64,000 nucleotides of DNA from Lachnospiraceae bacterium (GTDB lineage Bacteria > Bacillota > Clostridia > Lachnospirales > Lachnospiraceae). The notes beneath the pieces are model-generated. The model was not told the DNA's origin, ran no database searches, and saw only the letters and a program-made list of their open reading frames with translations. Shown here in pieces: positions 6,898 to 16,499 of this stretch. Made by a program: the position numbers and the translations under genes. The DNA is taken from the NCBI GenBank assembly GCA_017500935.1, contig JAFVXW010000066.1, forward strand, positions 1 to 64,000. The letters run 5' to 3'. The stretch's first letter is position 1. The number at the start of each line of letters is the position of its first letter.

Positions 6898-9333
6898 CTA
6901 TTTATCTTTGTCCAGACGCATGGTCAGGCTGATACGTTTTTTGGGCACATCCACTTCCAGCACTTTTACGTCCACAACATCCCCCACGCTGACTGCTTCC
7001 AGAGGATGCTTGATAAAGCGTTCTGTAATTCTGGAAATGTGCACCAGACCGTCCTGATGAACACCGATATCCACAAACACACCAAAGTCAATGACATTGC
7101 GCACGGTTCCTTTCAGCACCATACCGGGCTTTAAGTCCTTCAGATCCAGTACATCGCTGCGCAGGATCGGTGCGGGCATATTTTCTCTGGGGTCACGTGC
7201 AGGTTTTTCCAGCTCCTTGATGATATCATCCAGCGTGATCTCGCCGATGCCGATCTGCTGCGCAAAGGCTTTTTTGTCGCGGATCTTTCCGGCAGCCAGA
7301 CTGGTCAGGGAAACGCTGTTTTTGTCTGCAGACATCGTTTTTTCCTTCTGCACCTTATCTGCATTTTTCCCTGTATTTTTATTTTTCTGTTCTTCTTCCA
7401 GAACCATACCGTTCATGGCTGCTGCCAGTGCTTTTCCCATGGCGGTATTGGTATTGCGAATCACAACCTGCTTGTTTTTACGGTCATTTTTGCGGTTGTT
7501 TGCCGCAGTTTTGCTATCTGCAGTCTGTTTTGCATTGTCTGCAGCACGCTCTGCCTGCCTGGAGGCTTTGGCGTTCCTGCTTTCAGTCTGCAGTTTTTTT
7601 ACATCCTCCATGGTCAGATCCAGGTATTTTAAAAGCTCCATGGCAGCGGCATAGGATTCCGGATGCACGCTGGTGGCATCCAGCGGGTTATCACCGTCCG
7701 TGATGCGCATAAAGCCTGCACACTGTTCAAATGCCTTGGGACCAAGTTTGGATACTTTCAGTAGCTGTTTTCTGTCTGTAAAGCGGCCGTTTTGTTCACG
7801 GTATTCCACGATATTTTTTGCAATGGTCTTGGAAACGCCGGAAATGTATTCAAGCAGGGATGCGGATGCGGTATTTAAGTCAACGCCGACCTTATTTACA
7901 CAGTCTTCCACAACGCCGTGCAGTGCTTCTCCAAGTTTTTTCTGGTTCATATCATGCTGATACTGTCCGACACCGATGGATTTGGGATCGATCTTTACCA
8001 GTTCTGCCAGCGGATCCTGCAGTCTGCGCGCGATGGATGCCGCACTTCTTTGTCCCACATCAAAATTGGGGAATTCTTCCGTCGCCAGCTTGCTTGCAGA
8101 ATACACGGATGCACCTGCCTCGCTGACGATCACGTACTGCAGGGGTCTTTTCACTTCTTTGATCAGTTCCACGATCACCTGCTCGGATTCTCTGGATGCA
8201 GTTCCGTTGCCCACAGAGATCAGGGAAATGTCGTATTTGTTGATCAGGCGCTTTAATTCTTTTTTGGCTTCTTCTACTTTGTTCTGAGGCGCGGTGGGAT
8301 AAATCACCTTGGTATCAAGCACCTTTCCCGTGGGGTCCACAACTGCCAGTTTACAGCCGGTTCTGAATGCCGGGTCCCAGCCAAGCACCACTTTCCCTGC
8401 AATGGGAGGCTGCATCAGAAGCTGCTGAAGGTTTTTGCCAAAAACATCAATGGCGCCTTCCTGGGCAGTTTCTGTCAGGCTGTTTCTGATCTCACGCTCA
8501 ATGGCAGGGGCGATCAGACGGTCATAGCTGTCTGCAATGACTTCTCTTAACACAGGCTCTGTATAAGGATTTTCTGCGGTAATGACCTGTTTTGCAAGAT
8601 ACTGCAGAATACGTTCTGTGGGTGCTTCAATCTTTACGGTCAGGATTTTTTCTTCTTCGCCGCGGTTTAATGCCAGAATTCTGTGTCCGGCGGCTTTTTT
8701 CACCGGTTCTTCATAGGCATAATACATTTCGTAAACACTGGCTGTCTTTTCATCCTTGGCAGAGCTTACGATCTTACCTTCCTCCACGGTGATGTCACGA
8801 ATATAGATGCGGTGATCCGCTTCATCGGAAATGGCTTCTGCAATGATATCTTTTGCGCCCTGCAGAGCCTCCTTGCTATCAGCTACCCCTTTTTCTTCAG
8901 AAACATAACGCGCTGCTTCCTCTTCAAGAGGCTGCTGTGCATTCTGATCCAGAATAAATTCTGCGAGTCCGTCCAGCCCTTTTTCCTTTGCCACGCTGGC
9001 GCGGGTCTTTCTCTTGGGTCTGTAGGGGCGGTAAAGGTCTTCCACCACAACCAGTGTCTCAGCAGCAAGAATTTTTTCTTTCAGTTCGTCAGTCATCTTG
9101 CCCTGCTCTTCAATACTTGCGATGACGCTTTCCTTCTTCTCTTCCAGATTCCGCAGATAGTGCAGGCGTTCATCGAGTTCGCGCAGCACTTCATCATTTA
9201 AGGAACCTGTCACTTCCTTACGGTAACGGGAAATGAACGGAATGGTATTGCCCTCATCAATGAGCTTTACGGCAGCTTCCACCTGCCAGCGTTCCACTTT
9301 CAGTTCGTCCCGGAGTTTGCTTAAAATATCCAT
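6898..9333 (-). CDS. tex: Tex-like RNA-binding transcriptional accessory protein
   Basis: Nucleic-acid-binding protein that associates with RNA polymerase in other bacteria. Domains in order: N-terminal helical domain with FISRYRKEVTGSLNDE near residue 35; YqgF/RNase H-like domain starting at GWDPAFRTGCKLAVVD around residue 320; helix-hairpin-helix pairs (GVDLNTASASLLEYISG, about 490); and an S1 domain near the end (LKPGMVLKGTVRNVIDFGVFVDIG, about 730). At 811 residues it is about 80-100 longer than common Tex, because a low-complexity K/N/A/D-rich linker (about 595-700) is inserted before the last helical/S1 part. I used the ATG at 9333 (AGAGG 7 bp upstream). Confidence 0.93.
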   Translation of the reverse strand: MDILSKLRDELKVERWQVEAAVKLIDEGNTIPFISRYRKEVTGSLNDEVLRELDERLHYLRNLEEKKESVIASIEEQGKMTDELKEKILAAETLVVVEDLYRPYRPKRKTRASVAKEKGLDGLAEFILDQNAQQPLEEEAARYVSEEKGVADSKEALQGAKDIIAEAISDEADHRIYIRDITVEEGKIVSSAKDEKTASVYEMYYAYEEPVKKAAGHRILALNRGEEEKILTVKIEAPTERILQYLAKQVITAENPYTEPVLREVIADSYDRLIAPAIEREIRNSLTETAQEGAIDVFGKNLQQLLMQPPIAGKVVLGWDPAFRTGCKLAVVDPTGKVLDTKVIYPTAPQNKVEEAKKELKRLINKYDISLISVGNGTASRESEQVIVELIKEVKRPLQYVIVSEAGASVYSASKLATEEFPNFDVGQRSAASIARRLQDPLAELVKIDPKSIGVGQYQHDMNQKKLGEALHGVVEDCVNKVGVDLNTASASLLEYISGVSKTIAKNIVEYREQNGRFTDRKQLLKVSKLGPKAFEQCAGFMRITDGDNPLDATSVHPESYAAAMELLKYLDLTMEDVKKLQTESRNAKASRQAERAADNAKQTADSKTAANNRKNDRKNKQVVIRNTNTAMGKALAAAMNGMVLEEEQKNKNTGKNADKVQKEKTMSADKNSVSLTSLAAGKIRDKKAFAQQIGIGEITLDDIIKELEKPARDPRENMPAPILRSDVLDLKDLKPGMVLKGTVRNVIDFGVFVDIGVHQDGLVHISRITERFIKHPLEAVSVGDVVDVKVLEVDVPKKRISLTMRLDKDK

Positions 9334-9390
9334 GTCTATTCCTCTCACAGCTGCATTGTCTGATGCCGCTGTGTCCTTTCACAAAAAAGG

Positions 9391-9419
9391 ATTATACCGA
9401 TTTTCGCAGAATTTGGCAA
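9391..9419 (-). promoter_or_regulatory. sigma-A promoter for tex
   Basis: -35 TTGCCA (9414-9419), 17-bp spacer, -10 TATAAT (9391-9396) on the minus strand, about 60 bp before the tex start. Confidence 0.75.
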
Positions 9420-9487
9420 GTGGGTTCTATAATCCCCTGTTTTGGTATCCCAAATTTATGACAAAACTGTGAAAAAATCGTTTTTAT

Positions 9488-9516
9488 TTGTGTTTCCATA
9501 AAAAAGGTGGTACAAT
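9488..9516 (+). promoter_or_regulatory. sigma-A promoter for the DUF4190-like/DUF975 pair
   Basis: -35 TTGTGT (9488-9493), 17-bp spacer, -10 TACAAT (9511-9516), about 40 bp before the first start codon. Confidence 0.6.
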
Positions 9517-9554
9517 ATCCTGACAATATATTTTTCCGGATTGGAGTTTTTGCT

Positions 9555-9929
9555 ATGAATCAGTCACCAAACCGGGCAAACGGTTTTGCAACAGCCTCCC
9601 TGATCATGGGGATTCTTGCGATTCTGAGTGCGCTTACCATGACCATTGTTCCTCCAATGGTTCTGGGATGCCTGTCGATCATCCTTGGCCTGTTATCCAG
9701 AGGAGACACCCGTCTGCCCCACAATTATGCCCTGATCGGTATTATCACCTCAGCCAGCGCGATCGTGATCAATATTGCAATCAGTATTCTGGCTTTTCAG
9801 TTTGTTTTCAAAAATCCCGAAGCCTTGGAGATGTACCATGATACGATAAACGAAACGTATGAGCAGATGTTGGGATTTACCTTCGATGAATTTCTCGAAG
9901 AATTCGGGCTGGGAGGTGAACTTGAATGA
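9555..9929 (+). CDS. small DUF4190-like membrane protein
   Basis: A 124-residue protein with two to three membrane segments (about residues 8-50 and 60-85) and a short acidic C-terminal tail (DEFLEEFGLGGELE). The opening NGFATASLIMGILAI resembles the DUF4190 family of small membrane proteins; function unknown. I chose the ATG at 9555 because GGAG lies 8 bp upstream and the upstream in-frame part covers the promoter. It overlaps the next gene by 4 bp (ATGA), so the pair is coupled. Confidence 0.75.
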   Translation: MNQSPNRANGFATASLIMGILAILSALTMTIVPPMVLGCLSIILGLLSRGDTRLPHNYALIGIITSASAIVINIAISILAFQFVFKNPEALEMYHDTINETYEQMLGFTFDEFLEEFGLGGELE

Positions 9930-10663
9930 ATCGTTACAGTACCCTTTCCCAGTTAAAAGCAATTGCCAGAGAGCAGCTTTTTGGCAAATATCTGCCCCTT
10001 TCCAGCACTTACCTGATCCTGTATCTGCTGCGTAATTTTGTCACCGCACCGGCTGCCCTGCTTACCATGCCGTCTCCCTTTGGTCACATCGCTTATTATG
10101 TGATCGAGTGGGCGATCACCCTGTTTTTTGCGATTTTCCAGGTGGGGATTTCCTATATTTTCTTAAGCAATGCCTGCGGGCAGCGTCCGATGACTGGAAA
10201 TCTCTATATCGGTTTCACAATGGGACCGTTGAAAGCCATTTCCATATGGCTGATCCCTTCCCTTTTGCTGGCACTTCCGACCTTTATTCCGAATATTGCC
10301 TTAAGTCTTATTCTGGAATTAAAAGGACAGCGGCTTCTGTGCGCACTTGCTGTCTGGATCTGCATTGTGCTGCCGCTTTGTTCCCTGATCTGCCTGCTGA
10401 TCCGGCTGCCTTATGCCCTGTGTTTTTATATTATGCTGGACTTCCCGGATATGGAGGCCAAAGCCTGCCGCTGTTATTCCGTCAAACTGATGAAAGGCAA
10501 TAAATGGCGCTATTTCAAGCTGCAGCTTAGCTTTATTCCCTTTTACATCTTAAGCTTTTTTACCTTCGGTATCGGCATGCTCTACATCCTGCCGTATAAA
10601 GCACAGACCACCGCAAATTTCTATCTGGATCTGATGCAGGTTCAGGATACTCCTGCCATCTGA
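9926..10663 (+). CDS. DUF975 family integral membrane protein
   Basis: A 245-residue protein with about five to six hydrophobic segments. The N terminus has the DUF975 pattern LKAIAREQLFGKY and the middle has YALCFYIMLDFPDMEAKACRCYSVKLMKGNKW-like spacing, where a conserved Ser/Lys-Met segment follows the aspartate in this family. Function is unknown. It is translated from a start that overlaps the previous gene and is followed by a strong terminator. Confidence 0.8.
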   Translation: MNRYSTLSQLKAIAREQLFGKYLPLSSTYLILYLLRNFVTAPAALLTMPSPFGHIAYYVIEWAITLFFAIFQVGISYIFLSNACGQRPMTGNLYIGFTMGPLKAISIWLIPSLLLALPTFIPNIALSLILELKGQRLLCALAVWICIVLPLCSLICLLIRLPYALCFYIMLDFPDMEAKACRCYSVKLMKGNKWRYFKLQLSFIPFYILSFFTFGIGMLYILPYKAQTTANFYLDLMQVQDTPAI

Positions 10664-10687
10664 TCCCCCCGGTAATCTTTCCAAAGC

Positions 10688-10728
10688 ATAAAAAGAGACA
10701 GTCGTTTTTGGACGCTGTCTCTTTTTTA
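10688..10728. terminator. bidirectional terminator
   Basis: AAAAAGAGACAG / CTGTCTCTTTTTT stem-loop with A- and T-tracts on both sides, between the converging DUF975 and HAD hydrolase genes. Confidence 0.85.
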
Positions 10729-11502
10729 TTATATGGTTTTCAATACATCCTGCACAGTTTTGGTGTGCAGGAACTTTTCATTGCGGTATCCCATCCGGTC
10801 AAGGGCACAATCCTGAATGATATAGGGATGTCCCACCAGCTCCAGCATGGAAAGGTCATTGAAATTATCCCCAAAAGCCATCACTTCGTCTGCCTCTATC
10901 CCAAGGGCGTCTATCAGTGCCTGCATGCCGCTTCCTTTGTTGGCCGTTGTAAAATCCAGCCATTCCATACCGGCAAGTGCAACATTGAAAGTATCACGCC
11001 AGGGATCTCCCATGGGCTTGTCATAGGCAGCAGAACCTCTGCGGCAGAAAGATGCCACTTTGAGAATGTCTTCCGGAATATCTTCCAGGGTTTCCACCAC
11101 TGTCACATTGTTTTTGTTAACATTTTTGATACGGTCCACAAAATCATAGCCTTTGGGCAGTACATAGCTGGTATTGGCACCGGAGATCAGAACTTCACAA
11201 TCCGGTGTATCCATGATCTGTCTGATCAGCTTAATGGTCGGTTCATAAGGCATGGGCAGTTTTGTCAGCACCTTGCCGTCTTTGTAAATGATTCCGCCGT
11301 TTTCACATAAAAACAGAATATCATCTGCAACCGGTGCAAAAAGGTTCTTTAAGCTGTTGTACTGTCTGCCGCTGGCAGCCACAAACAAAATTCCTTTTTT
11401 CTTTAATCTTTTGATCTGTGCAAATACTTCTTCGTCAATGACCGCACCTTCACTCTGCAGAAGCGTACCGTCAATATCACTGGCAATCAGTTTTATACTC
11501 AT
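10729..11502 (-). CDS. Cof-type HAD-superfamily phosphatase
   Basis: A 257-residue phosphatase of the Cof/YbiV type, cytosolic. Motif I is SDIDGTLL (residues 8-15), motif II is AASGR, motif III a Lys in the cap-to-core return, and motif IV GDNFNDLSML near residue 208. Such enzymes dephosphorylate sugar phosphates or flavin/pyridoxal phosphates; the substrate cannot be told here. It starts 2 bp after prfB stops, so it shares the secA-prfB transcript. Confidence 0.88.
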   Translation of the reverse strand: MSIKLIASDIDGTLLQSEGAVIDEEVFAQIKRLKKKGILFVAASGRQYNSLKNLFAPVADDILFLCENGGIIYKDGKVLTKLPMPYEPTIKLIRQIMDTPDCEVLISGANTSYVLPKGYDFVDRIKNVNKNNVTVVETLEDIPEDILKVASFCRRGSAAYDKPMGDPWRDTFNVALAGMEWLDFTTANKGSGMQALIDALGIEADEVMAFGDNFNDLSMLELVGHPYIIQDCALDRMGYRNEKFLHTKTVQDVLKTI

Positions 11503-11504
11503 AG

Positions 11505-12638
11505 TTACATCTCGTTTTCGTCAGTTTTCTTTGCGTTTGTCCATTTTAAGTATGCATTGATAAACGGATCAAGACCGCCGTCCAAAACACCGTCCGCATT
11601 TGCAATTTCATGGCTGGTACGCAGATCCTTTACCAGCTTATAGGGCTGGAGTACGTAAGAACGTATCTGGTTGCCCCATGCAATATCCTTGACTTCACCG
11701 CGGATATCGGAAAGCTTTTCTGCGTTGGCTTCCTGCTTTAACAGATACAGTTTTGCTTTCAGCATCTGCATCGCCTTATCCTTGTTCTGGAACTGGGAAC
11801 GCTCATTCTGGCACTGTACTACGATACCGGTAGGCAGATGGGTAATACGGATCGCAGAAGAGGTCTTGTTGATATGCTGACCGCCGGCACCGGAGCTTCG
11901 GTAAGTATCAATGCGCAGATCTTCCGGATTGATATCGATATCCAGATCTTCTTCAATATCAGGCATAACATCCAATGATACGAAAGAGGTCTGACGCTTG
12001 CCCTGTGCGTTGAAAGGAGAAATACGAACAAGACGGTGTACACCTTTTTCGGATTTTAAATAGCCGTAAGCATTTTCGCCGTTTACCTGGAAGGTTACGG
12101 ACTTGATACCAGCTTCTTCACCGTCCAGATAGTCCAGCACTTCCACGGAAAATCCCTTCTTTTCAGCCCATCTGGTATACATACGGTAAAGCATGCCGCA
12201 CCAGTCGCAGCTTTCGGTACCGCCTGCACCTGCATTGAGCTTTAAGATCGCATCATTGCGGTCATATTCGCCGGAAAGCAGGGTCTCAATACGCAGTGCA
12301 TCCAGCTCCGTGATAAACTCATCCAGTTCTGCACAGATTTCTTCTACCATATCGGGATCTTCTTCTTCATAACCCATTTCGATCAGGGTTTCAATATCGG
12401 AATACTGGGTCTTTAATTTTTCACAAAGCTCCTTGGTATCCTTTAAATTCTTTAATTCTTTCATTTTTTTGTTGGAGGCATCGGGATCATCCCAAAAGCC
12501 GGGGGCTTCCATTTCCATCTCCAACTCTTCGATTCTTTTGGTTTTGCCGTCAAGATCCAGAGAATCTGTCACTTCATGAAGCATATTTTCATAGCCTTGA
12601 AGCTCAAACTTCATCTGATCCAATTCTACCATTGCCAT
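11505..12638 (-). CDS. prfB: peptide chain release factor 2
   Basis: Recognises UAA and UGA stop codons. The 377-residue protein has the SPF tripeptide in VRISPFNAQGKRQTSF and the catalytic GGQ in SSGAGGQHINKTSSAI near residue 250. Unlike the classic prfB, the gene has no in-frame UGA and no programmed +1 frameshift: the region encoding DSLDLDGK, equal to the usual frameshift site, is read straight through (CTG GAT CTT GAC). It lies 18 bp after secA, the common secA-prfB order. Confidence 0.97.
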   Translation of the reverse strand: MAMVELDQMKFELQGYENMLHEVTDSLDLDGKTKRIEELEMEMEAPGFWDDPDASNKKMKELKNLKDTKELCEKLKTQYSDIETLIEMGYEEEDPDMVEEICAELDEFITELDALRIETLLSGEYDRNDAILKLNAGAGGTESCDWCGMLYRMYTRWAEKKGFSVEVLDYLDGEEAGIKSVTFQVNGENAYGYLKSEKGVHRLVRISPFNAQGKRQTSFVSLDVMPDIEEDLDIDINPEDLRIDTYRSSGAGGQHINKTSSAIRITHLPTGIVVQCQNERSQFQNKDKAMQMLKAKLYLLKQEANAEKLSDIRGEVKDIAWGNQIRSYVLQPYKLVKDLRTSHEIANADGVLDGGLDPFINAYLKWTNAKKTDENEM

Positions 12639-12656
12639 ATCTGTTTCTTACCTTTC

Positions 12657-15221
12657 TTATTTCAAACCGCAGCAGTTTTTATATTTTTTTCCGCTGCCGC
12701 AGGGACAGGGATCATTGGGATATACTTTTGATTTGTCGCGCTTAACGGGTGCTTTGACACCGGAATCATCTTTGTTGGTACCGGTTACTTTTGCCACCTG
12801 CTCACGCTCCAGCTTCTGCTCCAGACGAATGGTATAGAGGAAGCGTACGGTGTTTTCCTTGATGCTGTCAGTCATGCTGTCAAACATTTCAAAACCGTTC
12901 ATCTTGTACTCTACAAGAGGATCTCGCTGTCCATACGCCTGCAGGCTGATACCCTGGCGCAGCTGGTCCATATCATCGATATGAGCCATCCATTTTTTGT
13001 CAATTACTTTTAACAGCACAATGCGTTCTGCCTCACGGATCATTTCTGCATCCGGGAATGCTGCTTCCTTGGCTTCATAAAGTCTGACTGCTTCTTCTTT
13101 GAGCTGCTGCTTGAGTCCGTTTTTCTTAGGTACTGCAACACGCTCTAAGGTCACCGGTTTTAAGGGAATGATAGGTAAAAGCAGGGTATTTAACTCTGCA
13201 AAATTCCACTCTTCCACATGCGCATCTTCACCGATCACCATATCCACAGTATTGTCAACGATATCTGTGATCATCTTATAAATAACGTCGCGCATATTTT
13301 CACCGTCAAGCACTCTGCGGCGTTCCGCATAGATCACTTCACGCTGTTCATTCATAACCTGATCGTATTCCAGAAGGTTTTTACGCACGCCAAAGTTGTT
13401 GCCTTCGATCTTTTTCTGCGCATTCTCGATTGCTTTGGTCAGCATTCTGTGTTCAATTTCCTGTCCGTCCGGAATACCCAGGGCATTAAACATGTTGATC
13501 ATCTGTTCAGAACCAAACAGACGCATCAGATCATCTTCCAGAGAGATATAGAATTTGGATTCACCGGGGTCACCCTGACGGCCGGAACGTCCGCGCAGCT
13601 GGTTGTCGATACGTCTGGATTCATGACGTTCGGTACCGATGATCTTTAATCCGCCTGCTGCCTTTGCCTGCTCATCCAGCTTAATGTCCGTACCGCGGCC
13701 CGCCATGTTGGTCGCAATGGTAACAGCGCCGTGAATACCGGCATCCGCAACGATCTCCGCTTCCTTTTCATGGAATTTCGCATTCAGCACGTTATGGGGA
13801 ATCCCTGCTTTTTTCAGCATTTTGGATAATTCTTCTGATGCATCAATGGTAATCGTACCAACAAGCACCGGCTGACCTTTGTCATGTGCTTCCTTGACGC
13901 TTGCCACAATGGCATTGAGCTTTTCACGCTTGGTCTTGTATACCGCATCGTGATGGTCAATTCTGGCTACCGGGCGGTTTGTGGGCACTTCCACAACGTC
14001 CATACCGTAAATATCGCGGAATTCCTTTTCTTCTGTCAGCGCAGTACCGGTCATGCCGGCTTTTTTGGCAAATTTATTAAAGAAGTTCTGGAAGGTAATA
14101 TTGGCAAGTGTTTTGCTTTCTCTTTTTACCTTTACGCGCTCTTTTGCTTCGATCGCCTGATGAAGACCGTCAGAGTAACGGCGTCCGGGCATGATACGTC
14201 CGGTAAATTCATCGACGATCATAACCTGATCATCTTTTACCACATAGTCTTTATCTCTGTGCATCAGGTTATGCGCACGCAGTGCCAGAATCGTGTTGGT
14301 CTGGATTTCCAAGTTTTCAGGATCTGCAAGGTTATCCACACGGAAATATCTTTCTACTTTACTGATACCTTCTGCAGTCAGGATAACTGTTTTTTCCTTC
14401 TCGTTGACCACATAGTCACCGGTTTCCACAGCCTCCACACCCATGATCAGATCCATCTTGGTCAGCTCCTGTACATCCTCACCACGTTTTAACTGACGCG
14501 CCAAAAGGTCACAGGCTTCATACAGACGGGTGGATTTTCCGCTGGAACCGGAAATGATCAGCGGCGTTCTTGCTTCGTCGATCAAAACAGAGTCCACTTC
14601 GTCGATGATCGCATAGTTTAAGCCGCGCAATACCAGCTGTTCTTTATAGATTGCCATGTTATCACGCAGATAATCAAATCCCAGTTCATTGTTGGTAACA
14701 TAGGTAATATCACAGTTATAGGCAGCTCTTCTGTCATCAGGAGTCATGCTGTTGGTAACAACACCGACTTTTAAGCCAAGAAATTCATGCACGGCACCCA
14801 TCCACTGTGCGTCACGGGCAGCCAGATAGTCATTGACAGTAACAACATGGACACCCTTGCCTTCCAGTGCGTTTAAATAAGACGGCAAAAGCGCAGTCTG
14901 TGTCTTACCTTCACCGGTCTTCATTTCCGCAATACGCCCCTGATGCAGGATAATACCGCCCATCAGCTGCACCGGATAATGCTCCGTATGAAGAACACGT
15001 CTTGCCGCTTCTCTGACTACTGCAAACGCTTCCGGAAGAATCTGGTCCATAGTCTCACCGTCTGCAAGACGGCTTTTAAATTCCTTTGTCTTATCGCACA
15101 GCTGCGCATCAGACAATTCCAGCATGGACGGTCTGAGTTCTTCAATCTGCTTTACGATCGGTTCCAGTTTTTTCTGTTCACGTTCACTTCGGGTTCCAAA
15201 AAACTTTTCGAACAAATTCAT
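12657..15221 (-). CDS. secA: preprotein translocase ATPase SecA
   Basis: Motor of the Sec export pathway, at the membrane with SecYEG. The 854-residue protein has Walker [10 protein letters not shown] near residue 100, the DEAD-like [17 protein letters not shown], the helicase motif [28 protein letters not shown]-type arginine fingers, and a C-terminal zinc-binding tail [16 protein letters not shown]. Length is normal. I used the ATG at 15221 (GGAG upstream; product MNLFEKFFG). Its promoter overlaps the buk terminator (see separate entries). Confidence 0.97.
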   Translation of the reverse strand: MNLFEKFFGTRSEREQKKLEPIVKQIEELRPSMLELSDAQLCDKTKEFKSRLADGETMDQILPEAFAVVREAARRVLHTEHYPVQLMGGIILHQGRIAEMKTGEGKTQTALLPSYLNALEGKGVHVVTVNDYLAARDAQWMGAVHEFLGLKVGVVTNSMTPDDRRAAYNCDITYVTNNELGFDYLRDNMAIYKEQLVLRGLNYAIIDEVDSVLIDEARTPLIISGSSGKSTRLYEACDLLARQLKRGEDVQELTKMDLIMGVEAVETGDYVVNEKEKTVILTAEGISKVERYFRVDNLADPENLEIQTNTILALRAHNLMHRDKDYVVKDDQVMIVDEFTGRIMPGRRYSDGLHQAIEAKERVKVKRESKTLANITFQNFFNKFAKKAGMTGTALTEEKEFRDIYGMDVVEVPTNRPVARIDHHDAVYKTKREKLNAIVASVKEAHDKGQPVLVGTITIDASEELSKMLKKAGIPHNVLNAKFHEKEAEIVADAGIHGAVTIATNMAGRGTDIKLDEQAKAAGGLKIIGTERHESRRIDNQLRGRSGRQGDPGESKFYISLEDDLMRLFGSEQMINMFNALGIPDGQEIEHRMLTKAIENAQKKIEGNNFGVRKNLLEYDQVMNEQREVIYAERRRVLDGENMRDVIYKMITDIVDNTVDMVIGEDAHVEEWNFAELNTLLLPIIPLKPVTLERVAVPKKNGLKQQLKEEAVRLYEAKEAAFPDAEMIREAERIVLLKVIDKKWMAHIDDMDQLRQGISLQAYGQRDPLVEYKMNGFEMFDSMTDSIKENTVRFLYTIRLEQKLEREQVAKVTGTNKDDSGVKAPVKRDKSKVYPNDPCPCGSGKKYKNCCGLK

Positions 15222-15262
15222 TATTTTTCTCCATTCCAAATGTGCACACAAAATCACAGTAT

Positions 15263-15290
15263 ATTATAGCAGAATCGAAAAAAAAAGCAA
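15263..15290 (-). promoter_or_regulatory. sigma-A promoter for secA
   Basis: -35 TTGCTT (15285-15290), 16-bp spacer, -10 TATAAT (15263-15268) on the minus strand. The -35 and part of the spacer are the last stem bases and U-tract of the buk terminator. Confidence 0.65.
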
Positions 15291-15317
15291 GGCATCGGCT
15301 TTGCTGCCGATGCCTTA
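15276..15317 (-). terminator. buk terminator
   Basis: On the minus strand AAGGCATCGGC pairs with GCCGATGCCTT and is followed by GC and nine T residues. It lies about 20 bp after the buk stop codon. Confidence 0.85.
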
Positions 15318-15338
15318 TCACAAAAAGTTTACATTTTA

Positions 15339-16406
15339 TTAATAATTTTTTGCTGCTTCTTCACCGTTTAAGACACGAAGTGCGCCCTGTGCCAGTGCCA
15401 GAAGTTCATCTTCACCAGGATATACGGTGATAGGTGCGATCCAGCCAATGCTTTCCTGGAATTTTGCAACAGTGATCTTGGAGTACGCAATACCGCCGGT
15501 CAGAATGATCTGGTCAACCTTACCATGCAGAACTGCTGCCATAGCACCTGCATCCTTTGCCAGCTGATAGAAGAATGCATCCATAACAACTTTGGCATAC
15601 TCATTGCCTTCAGCCACCATTTTTTCAACATCACGCTGGTCATTGGTTCCCAGATAAGCGTTGTAGCCGCCCTTGCCGCAGATCTTTTTGTAGATTTCCT
15701 GCTGTGTATATTTACCGGAGAAGCAAAGTTTGATCAGGTCGCCTACAGGTACAGTACCTGCACGTTCAGGAGAAAACGCACCTTCGCCGTCCAGAATATT
15801 GTTGACATCAATGATCTGTCCCTTCTGATGTGCGCCGACAGATACGCCGCCGCCCAGATGGATCACGATCAGATTCACGTCTTCATATTTGACGCCCTGC
15901 TCTTTTGCATATCTTCTTGCTACCGCTTTCTGGTTGAGTGCATGGAAGATACTTCTTCTGGGAAGTTCAGGCATACCGGAGATACGGGCAACATCAGTCA
16001 GTTCATCAACCACAACCGGGTCAACGATGAAAGAGGGGATTCCGACCTGATCACCGATCTCTCTTGCCAGAATACCGCCAAGATTGGAAGCATGCTGTCC
16101 CTGTACACCGGCCTTTAAGTCTGCAAGCAGCTCATCACTTACCGCATAGGTACCGCCGGGAATGGGCTTTAATAAACCGCCGCGTCCTACTACAACATCA
16201 AAGGTATTGATGTCGCATTCTTTTGCAGCAAGGAAATTGGTGATGATCTCCTTACGGAAATCTTTCTGGTCAATAATGGAAGCATATTTTGCAATTTCTT
16301 CTGTCGGATGTCTTAATGTCTCTTCAAATAACAGGGTTTCATCTTCAAACACACCGATTTTGGTGGAGGTAGAGCCCGGGTTGATAATCAAACTTTTGAT
16401 TGCCAT
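15339..16406 (-). CDS. buk: butyrate kinase
   Basis: Converts butyryl phosphate and ADP to butyrate and ATP, the final energy-yielding step of butyrate formation. The 355-residue ASKHA-fold protein begins with [14 protein letters not shown] (phosphate-binding loop), has [13 protein letters not shown] near residue 72, [14 protein letters not shown] near 185 and ILTGGIAYS near 300, typical of Buk rather than acetate kinase (which is longer, about 400 residues). It follows ptb on the same strand, 93 bp apart, so the two form the Ptb-Buk route. Confidence 0.95.
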   Translation of the reverse strand: MAIKSLIINPGSTSTKIGVFEDETLLFEETLRHPTEEIAKYASIIDQKDFRKEIITNFLAAKECDINTFDVVVGRGGLLKPIPGGTYAVSDELLADLKAGVQGQHASNLGGILAREIGDQVGIPSFIVDPVVVDELTDVARISGMPELPRRSIFHALNQKAVARRYAKEQGVKYEDVNLIVIHLGGGVSVGAHQKGQIIDVNNILDGEGAFSPERAGTVPVGDLIKLCFSGKYTQQEIYKKICGKGGYNAYLGTNDQRDVEKMVAEGNEYAKVVMDAFFYQLAKDAGAMAAVLHGKVDQIILTGGIAYSKITVAKFQESIGWIAPITVYPGEDELLALAQGALRVLNGEEAAKNY

Positions 16407-16499
16407 ATCACATTTCTCCTGTCAATATCAAACATATACACAGTCCGGAGTCAAAAATCCTGTGACTCCGGGCATAACTTCACATCTTAAAACTGTTTC

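Noticed and set aside
12560-12638. Programmed +1 frameshift in prfB
   Set aside because: No in-frame UGA; the region reads through as DSLDLDGK in one frame.
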